Positions 11,164 to 21,618 of a DNA stretch of 64,000 bases are shown piece by piece. Below the pieces are notes generated by a model, which had not been told where the DNA came from, made no database searches, and saw only the letters and a list, made by a program, of their open reading frames with translations. Both the position numbers and the translations under genes were made by a program. Each line of letters opens with the position of its first letter. The stretch's first letter is position 1. The DNA is from Medakamo hakoo (taxonomy: Eukaryota; Chlorophyta; Trebouxiophyceae; Coccomyxaceae). The DNA is taken from NCBI GenBank assembly GCA_026636295.1, contig CP089456.1, positions 1,054,001-1,118,000 on the forward strand. Reading direction: 5' to 3'.

Positions 11164-13345
11164 TCACCAGGCCCGGTTGCCGGCGTCGGAGAGCGGGGCG
11201 CGTGCGGGTGGGGCGGGTGCGGCGGCGGCGGCGGCGGTGGCTTTTTTGACGGGGGTGTGGGCCGCAACAGCCACCGCTGGAGCAGCGGCCGCTGTTGACG
11301 GCGCCGACCCTCCCACGCCCCCGCCATCCGTCGACCGCCCCAGCCACGCCCCTAGAGCCGCCATGCGCCGACGCAGGACGGCCGTGGACAGGGGTGGGGA
11401 GGGCGGAGCGGGGGGCGCTGTGGCAGCGGCAGCACCAGCCACGCCCGCCGCCGCCGCCTTGCCCACGCCCGCCGCCCCTCCCGCCCGCCCGCCAGGCGGC
11501 GTCCCAGGCGAGGCCGGGCCCGAGGCTGGAGTGGAAGCTTGCGCGATGGACGCGAGCTGTTCGTCAGCCACCGCCACCGCCGTCGCGGCGCGCAGCAGGG
11601 TCGCGAGCTGGTCCGCCCGTGCCGCGTCCGCCAGGCCGACCGCCCGGGCGTGGGCCAAGGCGGAGGCCAAGGCGGACGCCCGGTCTTCGGCTGCGGCGGC
11701 CGCGGCCGCGGCCGCGTCCCGCTGGGCGGCGCGCGCGGACGCCAAGTCCGCCGCCGCTGCCGCACGGCCGTCGGCGGCCGCCAGCCGCACGCCCGCCAGG
11801 CGCAGGGCCCGCGCCGACGCGGCCGACGCGGCGCGCTCAGACGCCGCGGCGTCGCGCGCGTCGGCTTCCGCCGCGGCGGCGGACGCGGCGGACGCACGGG
11901 CGGCGTCGGCGTCGGCGAGTGCGGCGGACGCGTGCCGTTGGGCCGCGGACGCGCGAGCGGCCGCGGCGGCCGCCTCCGCCTCCGCCTCGGACCGCGCGGC
12001 CTCGGCGGCGCGCGCCGCCTGCGTCGCGGCCTCCAAGGCCGCACGCAGCTCAGCCGCTTCGGCGGCAGACGTGGCAGCGGTGCGCGCGGCGTCCGCCCGG
12101 GCAGCAGCGGCCTGGGCCTCAGCCGCGCCTGCCCGCTCCTCAGCAGCCGCCCGGCCCGCCTCGGCAGCGGCGGCAGCCGCGCCGGCCCGGTGGGCAGCCG
12201 CTGCCGCCGCCTCCATTTCAAACCTGGCCGCGTCGGCCAGCGCCGAAGCTTCCCGGGCGCGCACGCGGGCGGCCGCGGCCGCCTCCCGCGCGACCGCGGC
12301 GTCGGCGCCTGAGGCGGCGGCAGCCGCCACCGAGGCCGCCGCCCGGTCCTGTGCCTCCCGCAGGCGGGCCGCCAGGGCGGTCCGGCCGTCCATCTCAGCG
12401 GACAGGCGGGACCGCAGGTCGCGGGCCTCGGAGCGGAGGGCGGTGACGCGGGCGAGCGCGCGCGCGGCAAGAGCAGCGGTGGTGCAGGCGTCGCTTTCCT
12501 CTTCGTCATCGTCGTCGTCGCTCGCGCCTGGCAGGGCGGCCGCGGTCACCTCCCAGGCCGCCGCGTCGGCAGACAGCGGGCCGGTGGGCGCGGCGGCAAT
12601 GGTGACGGCGGGCGCGGCAGCAGGCGCACGCGCGGCAGCAGGCCGCTCTGTCGTTGCAGCCGCGCCGTCGCCACCTCCGCCCTCCGCCTCCGCCACCGCG
12701 TCAAACGCGGCGGCCAGTGGCGCGCGCGGCGGCGGGTGGGGAGGGCGCGCGGCCGCCGCCGGACGGTACGCGGCGGACTGCAGGGTCTGCGCGGCGGCGG
12801 GCTCGACCGCGGCCGCCGTGCTCCACACCACCGTGGCTCCACCGCCGCCGCCGCCGCCGTGCGCGGTGAAGAAGCCGCTGTCGGCGGCTGCAGCAGCCGT
12901 CCCACCTAAAGACGGCGACGCCCCCGCCGTCGGCACGCGGCGCGGGCGGACGGCGGAGCCTTCAAAGAAGCGGCGGGGTAAGAGAGACGACCGGCGCGTG
13001 CCACCGGGCGTGGTGGCGGCGGAGCCGGTGTCCGGCCAGCCGGGCGAGGCGGTGAAGGCGGACAGGGCCGGGCTCGGCGCGGCGGCGGATGGCGGTGGTG
13101 GCGAGGCGGCGGCCTCCTGTGTGTGTTGTGGGGAGGCCGGGGCCGGAGGTTGAAAAAAACGCGCGCAGCTGTCGGTGGAGGAAAAGTGAGGGTGCGCGCC
13201 GTTGCGCCCCCTTCTCCCACACTCTATTCCTCACCAGGGAGGCCCGCACCCGCTCTGCATCGTCCGCGAAAGCGGGCGATGCCATGAGGTGCGGGTGAGG
13301 TGGGGCGGCAGGCGACGACGGACGCTGCGACGACGTCGAGTCCAT
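11164..13345 (-). CDS. Alanine-rich coiled-coil protein, unknown function
   Basis: Two exons, 13235-13345 and 11164-13116, join in phase 0 to give 687 residues. The N terminus is Pro/Ala/Gly-rich. An acidic patch (DDDDDEEESD) precedes about 280 residues made almost only of Ala, Arg, Glu and Asp, with repeated AAEAR-, AARAEA- and RAAAEER-like units. That is an extended Ala-rich coiled coil. The C-terminal 90 residues are Pro/Ala-rich with a small basic segment around VLRRRMAALGAWLG. I recognise no enzyme motif. The antisense strand is also open for nearly 700 codons, a by-product of the GC-rich repeats. It is divergent from UBP6. The role could be structural or scaffold-like; this is not supported by homology. 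Confidence 0.65.
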
Positions 13346-13617
13346 TTGCGCGAGAGCGGGTTTTTTGTGTCTTCAGGAAACGCGCGGCCGGCCGTGCGAG
13401 CGTTCTGTGGGCGAGGCTCAGGCGCTTAGACGGTCGGGACGATGCGTGAGGGCAGGGAGCGAGAGGCGCCGCGGGCGCGCCCTTCTTTATTTGACGGAGT
13501 GAGAGGCGCGGCCTCGCGCACCGCGCGTCTCACTCCCCTAACGTGAGGCATTGCGCTCCGCCCCCTTCACACGGCGCCCCAGACCCCACACGTCCTCCAC
13601 ACCCCACACACCCCGCC
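13346..13617. promoter_or_regulatory. Divergent promoter region, coiled-coil gene / UBP6
   Basis: 272 bp between divergent start codons. Contains GC-rich sequence with short GCGCG blocks; no clear core-promoter motif. Confidence 0.45.
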
Positions 13618-15589
13618 ATGAAGGTGCGTACACGGGCGGGTCCCCACCCACCAAGGCTGGTGGCAGGACCTGGCTGTGCCTGCCTGAACGCACCGCTTTT
13701 CCTCGCGCGGGCGGTGCGCGCTCGCTGTCTCCATCGGCGCCGCCCGCCCGCTCACGCGCCCTCACCACCGCCGCCCCACCCCATCCCACCCTGCCCCCAG
13801 GTCACCGTCAAGTGGGGCAAGGCCTCACACGACTTGGACGTCGACGCTTCCCAGCCCCCCGCCATTTTCAAGGGCCAACTCTTTGCGCTCACTGGCGTGC
13901 CGCCTGACCGGCAGAAAATCATGGTGAGGGGGAGGGGTGGGAGAGTGTAGGGACGCGCGGCGCCGGCGGGTGTGTGGGCCCTCCCAGCGTGCGCGTCGCC
14001 TCACCCCACCCGGACACACACACACGCAAACAAAAAAAACCACGCGCCAGGTCAAGGGCGGCATGCTCAAAGACGACGCGGACTGGGGGGCCGTCGGCGT
14101 CAAGGACGGGTCGCGGCTGATGATGATGGGCACGGCGGACGCCCCGCCCGTCGCCCCGCCCACCGCGCCCGTCTTTGCCGAAGACTTGGCCGGCGGCGGC
14201 GGGGGCGGCGACCTGATGGACGAGGACGAGGACGGCGGCGCCGGCGCCGGCCCGCCGCCCGGCGCGGGCGGGGGGCTGGCCAACCTGGGCAACACCTGCT
14301 ACCTGAACGCGACGGTGCAGTGCCTGGCCCGCGTGCCGGAGCTGAAGACCGCGCTGGCGGCGCTGGAGCCGGGCGTGTCGGGCGCGGGCGACGTCGCGGC
14401 GGGGCGCCTGGCCCGGGCGGCGGGCCAGGCGTTTGCGGCGCTGGAAGCCGCGGGCGGGCGCACGGTCGAGCCGGCGCCCCTGCTGGCCGCCCTGCGCGCC
14501 CGCTTCCCGCAATTCGCCCAGGCGGGCCCGGGCGGTATCCCGGCCCAGCAGGACGCGGAGGAGTGCTGGTCCCAGCTGCTCTTTGCCCTGCGAGACGCGC
14601 TGCCGGCGACGGACGCCGCGCCGGGGGGCGGCGGTGAGCCGTCTTCCACGCCCGGTCCGCCGCCCGACCCGCCCGCGGTCGTCGACCGCCTCTTCGGCGT
14701 CCGCACGTCCGCCACGCTGACCTGCGCGTCCACGGGCGAAACGCAGCCGCACACCGGCTCGGCCCTGGCGCTCAAGTGCGTCATCACGGGCGACGTCAAC
14801 CACCTGTCCGACGGGCTGAAGCTCGCCCTCAAGGAAGACCGTGAGGCGGGCTCGCCCGCGCTCGGCGGGGCCCTGGCCCCCTGGACGGGCGACTCCCTCA
14901 TTGCCCGCCTGCCGCCCTACCTGACCGTCCAGCTGGCCCGCTTCTTCTACAAGGTCGAAGCCCAGCAAAAGGCCAAGATCCTGCGCAAGGTGGCCTTCCC
15001 CCTGACCCTCGACCTGTACGACCTGTGCACGCCCGAGTACCAGGCGGCCCTGTCCGGCCCGCGCGCCGCCGCCCAGGCCGCCGCAGACGCGGCGGCGGGC
15101 CTGGCGGGCGAGCGCGGGTCCAACGCCACCACCAAAGAAGTGCCGCTGACGGCCAAGGACGTGGCGGACGCGGCCGCCAAGGCGAAAGCAGACGCGGAGG
15201 CGGCGGGCGGGAATGGTGGGGGTGAGGGCGGCGCGTCCGCCCCTCCTTCTCCCCCTCCCCCTCCCGCCACAGCGCCGGCCACGGGCCCCTCCCCCTACGC
15301 CGGCCAGCTGACAGGCAAGTACGAGCTCGTAGCCGTCCTCACGCACAAGGGGCGGTCTGCGGACAGTGGGCACTACGTCGCGTGGGCGGCCATGCCTGGT
15401 TCCACTCCCGCCGCCGCCGAAAACGGGGGGGGTGAGAAAGGCAAGAAGGGCGTGCCGCCTGCGACGTGGGTCCAGTACGACGACGACACGCTGTCGCCGC
15501 GCACGCCGGAGGAAGTGCTGGCGCTGAGCGGCGGCGGCGACTGGCACATGGCGTACCTGCTGCTGTACAAAGCCGTGCGGGCGCCATGA
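13618..15589 (+). CDS. UBP6: Ubiquitin carboxyl-terminal hydrolase, UBP6/USP14 type
   Basis: Proteasome-associated deubiquitinase that trims ubiquitin chains from substrates. Exons are 13618-13623 (only Met-Lys), 13801-13923 and 14051-15589, all phase 0, total 555 residues. The tiny first exon is accepted because MK joined to VTVKWGKASHDLDVD rebuilds the N-terminal ubiquitin-like domain (about residues 1-72). The catalytic Cys box GLANLGNTCYLNATVQCL puts the nucleophile near Cys126. The His box DSGHYVAWA puts the general base near His484. Pro/Gly/Asp-rich linkers expand the middle. It is convergent with the TPR-PB1 gene, with 377 bp between stops. Confidence 0.93.
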
Positions 15590-15966
15590 GAAAACGGAGA
15601 AAAATCAAACAGTTTGATGCATGTGGTGTGGGCACGGCGGCGGAGGTTCTTTGTGCCGTGTCACGCTGTGCGGGGCGCGCAAGAACGGCTTTTTTCGGTG
15701 GGCGGGAAGAGGGCTTTATGAAAACGAGTGAGCGAGGACAGAGCGGGTCGGGATGGGATGGCGGGGTGCAAAAGACAAAAACCCGCGCAACCGCGGAACA
15801 ACGACACACAAGTTCAGGCCTCAAACCGTCCCAGCCCCACAAGACCGCACACACACGCACACACACGACGAAGGGAAAAGAATGCGGGACGAGGGCAAAA
15901 AGTCGCTCCCCCCCTTCTCACGCGCCCAAAAACCACCCCCGCCCCCATCCATCCCGCGCGCCCCCC
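15590..15966. other. Convergent 3' region, UBP6 / TPR-PB1 gene
   Basis: No gene seen. An AC-rich tract at about 15849-15868 reads as GT-rich on the coding strand of the minus-strand TPR-PB1 gene, about 100 bp past its stop. Confidence 0.5.
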
Positions 15967-18707
15967 TCACGCCTTGCCCGCCTTGCCTTTCCCGCCCTTG
16001 TCCGGCAAGGCCGACAGCCCGCCCTTTTTCGCCCCGGATTCCTTCTTCCCCTCTTCCTCCACCGGTGGCAGACCAAGCTCCCCCGCCCGCACGTGCGAAC
16101 GCAGCGCCGCCGTGATGTCCGCTTCCGGGCAGCCCGCGGCCCTGAATTTCTCGACGGCCTCGTCGAGCGGCGCCCGCCACGCGCCCTCCTCGCCCCTCCC
16201 CGCCGCCGCGTGCAGTTGGGACGCTTCAAACAGAGCGTTGCCCCACATGACCATGACGTTGGCCCACGCATTGGCCTCGCCCGGCTGGGAACCGGCGGCG
16301 GCGGTGCCGTCGGCCGCGGTGGCGTCGCCGGCCGCGCCCGCGGCCGCGGCGTCCGGGAACACCTGCTTCCGCCCGCGGTCGGCTTCGGGGACGGCCGCCT
16401 CCGCCGCCGTAAACCCGTCCCACGCTTCTTTGAACAACGAAGCGGCTTTTGACAGCGCGCTGCCGTCGATGGTAGCCAGCGCGCCGTGCAGGGCGGCGTT
16501 CTGGGCGGCGGTCACGGCCGCATCGCGCGCCGCGGAGCCGTCCGGCGGCCCGCCGTCCTCGGGCGACGGCACGGGTTCGGGCGGCGGGACAGCCAGGCCC
16601 GCTGCGAGCTTGGCGCGTTCCAGGGCCAGCGACGCTTGCGCGGCCAGGGCGTCGTGGTAGCCCGGCCGGATGGCCAGGGCGGACGCGTACTTTGTCGCCG
16701 CAGCGGCCAGGTGTTTTTCCGCGGCCGCGACCACCTTCCCGTCCAGCGGGCCGCCCTTTTTGCCCTTGTTCTCCACCGCCGCCCGGCCCAGCACCGCGTG
16801 CGCGCGGGCCAGGTCCACGTTGCCGGACCCGACGACGGCGGACGAGGCGGACTCGTTGAACTTGTCTTCTGCCGCATCAAAGACCGGCCAGATCTTTTCG
16901 TCCACGCCCGCGCCCACCGCCTCCACCGCCGCGGACAGGCGGTCCCAGCCCAGGCCCGCCAGTTCCGCCGCCCGGTCCGGGTCGATGCCGAGGCGGTCGC
17001 GGACCAGGGCCGCCAGGTCTTGGAGCCAGGCGTCCGCGGGCGCGTAAGGTTGGGGGGCCGCGGCTTCCGCCTCGTCGGCCGCGGTGGCCTTCGCCGCCGC
17101 CGCCGCCGCGGACGCCGCCGCGTACCGGCGCAGTTCGGCGGACCGGGCGGCCGTGCGGGCCCGGTTGATGGCGGCGATGGCCACTTCCTCGGCGGGCGGG
17201 GCCGGGCCGGGCGTGGCGGTGAGGGTGAGCTCCAGCGGGGGTAGGCGGCCCCCCGCCGCGGCCGCAGCCACCACACGGTTGGCCGCCGCGACGGCGGCCG
17301 GCCCGGTCCCGCCCGCCGCCTCCAGAGCCGCGGCCTGGACGGAGTCGACCAGGGACGCGACGGCGCGGGCCAAGTCCTGGTGGTCGGCCAGGGCGACGGC
17401 GGACCCGGTGCCGTCGGACCAGGCGAGCGTGAAGGGCGGCGGCGGCACGCCCGCCGCGGCCGCCTTGGCCCCGTCCGACACGCCGCCCTCCCCCTCCCCG
17501 TCCGCCGGGTCCGCGTCGAACAGCGGCCAGTCCAGCCCGAACTTGGCGCCGGCGGCGTGGGCCAGCTCGGCGAACGTCGTGCCGGCCGGGAAGGTGACCA
17601 GGCGGGACGGCGGGTCGCACCCGCCGTCCGTGCGCGTGATCTTGGCGGTCAGGAACACCGGCTGCTGCTGCTGCTGCTGCTGTGGGGCCGCCTGATGGGC
17701 GTCCTGCTGTGGGGCCGCCTGACGACCGGCCGGCGGGCCGGCGGACGCTCCGTTGTCCGCGCCGTTGCCGGCGGCCTTGCGCCCGGCCACCAGGTCGCGC
17801 AGCCGGCGCTCCGCCTCCACCGCGTCCGGCCCCGCGCCGGGCGCTTTCGCCGCGGCACGCGCGTCGGCCAGCGCGGCTTTGTACATGCCCATGCATTCCA
17901 GCGCGCGGGCCCGGCGGGCGTGCGCGTCGGGCGTGGCCGGGTCGGCGGCCAGGGCGGCGGCCGCCGCGGCCGCGGCCTCGCGGAACCGGCGGCCGGCCAG
18001 CAGAGCGGTCGCGCGCGCTGTGTGCAGGCGGGCCGAATCGGCGGGCGCCGGGGAGCTGGCCAAGGCCGCGTCAAACGCGGCGAGGGCTTTGGCGTGCTGT
18101 GGTTGTGTAGGGCGTTGGCCGGAGGGAGAGCAACGGCGAGGGGGTGTTGGTGGTCGTGGCTAGGTTTCGGCGGCCGGGTGCGCGGGGGGTGCATGGAGAA
18201 ACGAGGACGACGCCGTTTTGCCGCCCGCCGTTCCCCACTCTGCTCCCGCCTCACCTCGCCGCGGGCCAGGGCCAGGTCGCCCGCCGCTTTGAGCTTGGCC
18301 GGGTTGGCCTGGGTGGTCGGCTGTTTTTGGTGGGGAGGGATGGGATGGGATGGGTGGGGTGAGACGGTCCGCCGCCGTTGTGGCCACCCGCGAGCGAAAA
18401 GGGGCGTGGATAAGAGGGAAAACGCCGCCGACAGCCCGTCAATTCAATGCCTCTGTGAAGCAAGAAGGTCTGGGGCTTGTCGCTCGCGGGTCGGGCCAAG
18501 AGGTGGGAGCCGCGGGCGGCCGTGCGCCCGAGTCGCAGTGGGCCAGTGCGTCGCCTCCCGCACATTAGCTGTCCCCAAACACACACACGACCGCGGTTTC
18601 GCTGTCCGTCCGCGCCTAAGGCACAGCGTCCATCGACCGCACAAATCCGGTCTCTCGCAAGCTCAAGACCTCACCTTGGCCGGGCGGGTGGCCGGCTTGC
18701 GCGTCAT
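15967..18707 (-). CDS. TPR-PB1 protein, PHOX/CLMP1-like
   Basis: Exons on the minus strand are 18675-18707 (MTRKPATRPAK), 18255-18320 and 15967-18096, all phase 0, total 742 residues. Exon 2 to the start of exon 3 restores a TPR motif (KLKAAGDLALARGEHAKAL, then AAFDAAL) followed by further TPR units. A Gln run, coded by CTG repeats at 17662-17682, precedes a PB1-like domain starting VFLTAKITRTDGG. TPR-like units resume in the C-terminal half, and the tail is Lys/Gly-rich. Plant PHOX proteins with this TPR-PB1-TPR order include CLMP1, which acts in chloroplast separation. That role is inferred from architecture. A GT-rich tract lies about 100 bp past the stop. Confidence 0.8.
17662..17682 (-). 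repeat. CAG repeat coding poly-Gln
   Basis: Seven CTG triplets on the plus strand encode a Gln run on the minus strand in the linker between the TPR and PB1 parts of the TPR-PB1 gene. Confidence 0.85.
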
Positions 18708-18983
18708 TGGGTGTTGCGTGGGGGGGGTGGGGGGGTGGAGGTCGGGCAAAAGTGTTTGGGTCCGCGTTTTTTTTTCGTCGCAGTGGGCGAGCGTGCATTT
18801 CACTGCGCCTTTTTCGTTTTCCCCGTGCGTCGTCCATCCAAACGCACGGCCTCCACACGGCCGCACGCCCTTCCCCACGAGCCTAACCTCCAGTCTGACG
18901 GGCCTGTCCGCCCCCGCGCGTTACGCTCCGCCTTTTCCTCTCACCCCAAACGCGAGACCTCGAAACTCGCGCGCCAAAAAGCG

Positions 18984-19586
18984 ATGGCCGAGTCCGGTCG
19001 CCTCGTTGCCCTGCTCATCTCCTCGCCCGCTGGCGCCGTCGTCCACGAGCGCTTTCACGTCCGCTTGACGGAACTGGAACGCGCGGATTTACGGGCCGCC
19101 CTGGCAGGGAATGCGGAGTCTTTAGTTCGCGGTTGCGAGAAGCCACGCCCGGGCGGCGCGCCGCCGCCATTGCCGCCCGATGGCGCGCAAGCCGTCGGCC
19201 GGTACCGGGGCGCCGTGCTGGTCAGCCATGTCGAGGGTGGACTGATCTTGCACGCTGCGGGCACAGGAGACTGCGACGAGCTGACCCGTGCGTTTTTTTT
19301 TCCTTTTTCTCATCCATCCAGACGTTCGCCTCCCCCCCCGCTCTGAACCTCCCCCTCCATCCGCACAACACCCATCCGCACAACAGTCTCGCGTGCCCTG
19401 CGTTCCTTGGGCGCCGCTTTACGTTCCTCCTTAGCCGGCGGCAAGCGCCCTCCGACTGCGACCGCCGCGTTCGAAAGCTACGGCAAAGTGGTGGTGGCGG
19501 TCGACGATTTAGCGTGCGAGGGCGTGCTCGACGCGACGAGCGCGGGGAGCGCAGCCCGGGCGGCCCGGCTGAGAGGGGAGGTGTGA
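18984..19586 (+). CDS. Longin-type small adaptor subunit, TSPOON/LOLITA-like
   Basis: Exons 18984-19287 and 19387-19586 join in phase 1 for 167 residues. The fold is that of sigma/zeta small subunits of coat complexes: VALLISSPAGAVVHERF at the start, a central strand region AVLVSHVEGGLILHAAG, then DELTLSRALRSL, ESYGKVVVAVDDLACEGVL and a final RLRGEV. COP-zeta shares the VAVDDL..GVL block and the RLRGE end. The N-terminal ERF and the DEL-SYGK spacing fit TSPOON/LOLITA, the small subunit of the plant endocytic TSET/TPLATE complex, better. An insert of about 15 residues (KPRPGGAPPPLPP) sits in the middle. The choice between TSPOON and COP-zeta is by eye. Confidence 0.68.
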
Positions 19587-19791
19587 GCTTGGGTGTGTTG
19601 TCTTTTTAGTGGTGTAGTCTTTTGTGTGTGTGTATGTTTTCATGGGGCCGTCGTGGCCGCTGTCGCCTGGAGAGTGATGGAGGGACAGGGAGGACTGGTC
19701 GGAGCGCGGGCGCCGCGCCCGCGCTGCCCACAATTCCTCTCGCAGAGAATAAAGCGGAGCTTTTCTCCCTCCTCTGAACCGAAACTCCCCA

Positions 19792-21309
19792 ATGGCCACC
19801 CTGCGCGCTGCTGCTGCCGGCGCACCGGCCCGCCTGGCCCGGACCGCGGGCGCCAGGTGAGGGAGAGGGAGCGGCTGGCCCCACACCCGTCTCCCTCTAC
19901 CCTGACCGGGCCCCCTTCTCTCACGCCTCTCTTTCCCGTCCCACACTCCCCACCCACCCACGCGCAGCCGCCCGACCGCGCCTGTCGCCCGCGTGCCGGG
20001 CGCGGCTATGCCTGCGCCGCGGCCCGTGACTGCCCGGTGAGTTGGAGTGTGGAAGGAAGGGCGCCGCATTTTGGGTGACGAGCAAAAAGAGGGAGCGCCC
20101 GACGCGACGGTGCGAGACTTCTCGCTCGCTCGCCCCTGCCCGCACAAGAAACAAGCCCGGTCGACCCAGCCGGACGCGCCCGCCGCCCACCCCATCGGGA
20201 GTGCAAGGCTGTGAGCTTGTGTTCGGCGGGGAAGAAGAGAGGAGCAGCGTCGTCCCACACCTCCGAATTCACGCGTCCCTGACCGTGGGCCGCGCCTGTT
20301 TGCATCGCCTCGCACGGGCGCCCTCACACACACCGGACCGACCACCCCCACCCACCCCGCCACCCACACGCTCTCCCTCCAGCGCCTCCCCCGCCACCTC
20401 CACGCCCAACGGCGCGCCTGTCGCCGGCGGCGCGCCCACGCCCGTCGTTATCATCGACAACCAGTCGGACGCGTTCGCGACGGTTGTGTCCATCAAGTAC
20501 GGCGACCGCCTGGGCGAACTGCTGGATACGGTGAGGATTTGAGAGAGAAAGAAAAAAAAACAGGCACAGAAAAAAAAACGCGAAAACGAAAACTTACGCC
20601 TTCTTTTCCGTGCACCCACCCACAGACCGCCGCCCTGAAAAACTTGGGCCTGAACATCCGCCGCGCCAAGATCGCGTCGGGCGACGGCGCCAACAAGTTT
20701 TACATCACGGAAGCCGCGACGTCCGAAAAGGTGAGAGAGGATGGGTTGGACACGAAACTCCACCCGCCCTCTGGCGGGATGGAATGAAAGAAAACTCACG
20801 CCCGTCGCTCTGTCCTCTCCCTCAACCCCCACCAGATCGTCAAGTCCGCCCGCCTGGAGGAAATCCGGTGCACCATCCTCCAAAACCTGCTGAAATACCA
20901 CCCGGAATCCGTCGACGAGCTGGCGTGGGGTGACGGTTCGGGCGGCGTCGCCGCGGCCGCCGCCTCGTTCGACGAGCTGCACCCCCTGGGCAAGGCCGCC
21001 CACCCGGGCGGGGCGCCGGCCGTGCGGACGTCCGTCTCCATTGTGGAAGACCCGTCGGGCTCCCACTCCGAGCTGACGATCGTCACCACGGACCGCCCCG
21101 GGCTGCTGACGTCCATCGTCGCCGTCCTGAAAGACATTTCAGTCAACGTCGTCTCGGCCGAAGTCGACACGGAGGGGCGGATTGCCCGCGACCAGTTCTT
21201 CGTCACCTACCACGGCGAACCGCTGAACGCGTCCATGGTGACGCTGGCCCAGAACGCGCTGCAGTACTACCTGTCGCAGGCGGAGAGCGCGAACGCGGAG
21301 AGCTACTGA
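19792..21309 (+). CDS. ACR11: Double ACT-domain protein, plastid ACR11-like
   Basis: Five exons, 19792-19856, 19968-20036, 20383-20530, 20626-20730 and 20836-21309, join in phase for 286 residues. The first about 60 residues are Ala/Arg/Pro-rich and transit-peptide-like. The first ACT domain starts VVIIDNQSDAFATVVSIKYGD and includes LKNLGLNIRRAKI and NKFYITEA. The second starts SELTIVTTDRPGLLTSIVAVLKD and ends with DQFFVTYHGEPL and LAQNALQYYL. Arabidopsis ACR11 is a chloroplast ACT protein that interacts with plastid glutamine synthetase. Any amino-acid-sensing role here is inferred. A GT repeat lies at 21405-21437. Confidence 0.88.
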
Positions 21310-21401
21310 TGAGGTGGGGGTGGCATGGAACCGGAAAAAATGACACGTGCGAAAGAGAGAGTGGTTGGGCGTCCCCACGCCCTGCCTTTCTCTTTCCCGT
21401 G

Positions 21402-21404
<3 letters not shown>

Positions 21405-21437
<33 letters not shown>
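21405..21437 (+). repeat. (GT)n tract downstream of ACR11
   Basis: Perfect GT run about 95 bp past the ACR11 stop, in the sense orientation, inside the 309-bp spacer before the DnaJ gene. Otherwise that spacer shows nothing. Confidence 0.9.
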
Positions 21438-21438
<1 letters not shown>

Positions 21439-21618
21439 TTAAGAGACGCTGTGTGGGCGTGGGTGTCGTGGGGAGGGATGGGGGTGCATGGGCGTGGCGG
21501 TGAGTGCGCGTGTGTGTTGTTCGTTCCTGGACGGCCGGCTAGGTCCGGCCCTTCGCCTCAACTCGCAGACTCGCTTTCGGTCGAGAGTGCATTCGGCCAG
21601 CGTCGGCCTCGCTCTCAC

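Noticed and set aside
11075-13153. 692-codon plus-strand Ala/Arg-rich frame
   Set aside because: Overlaps the coiled-coil gene antisense. The minus frame has the better start, splice phase, acidic patch and heptad pattern; the choice is not absolutely certain.
20042-20382. Extra exon in ACR11 intron 2
   Set aside because: An open frame runs through the intron, but the spliced join at 20036/20383 is in phase with good GTGAG and CAG sites and restores the family sequence.
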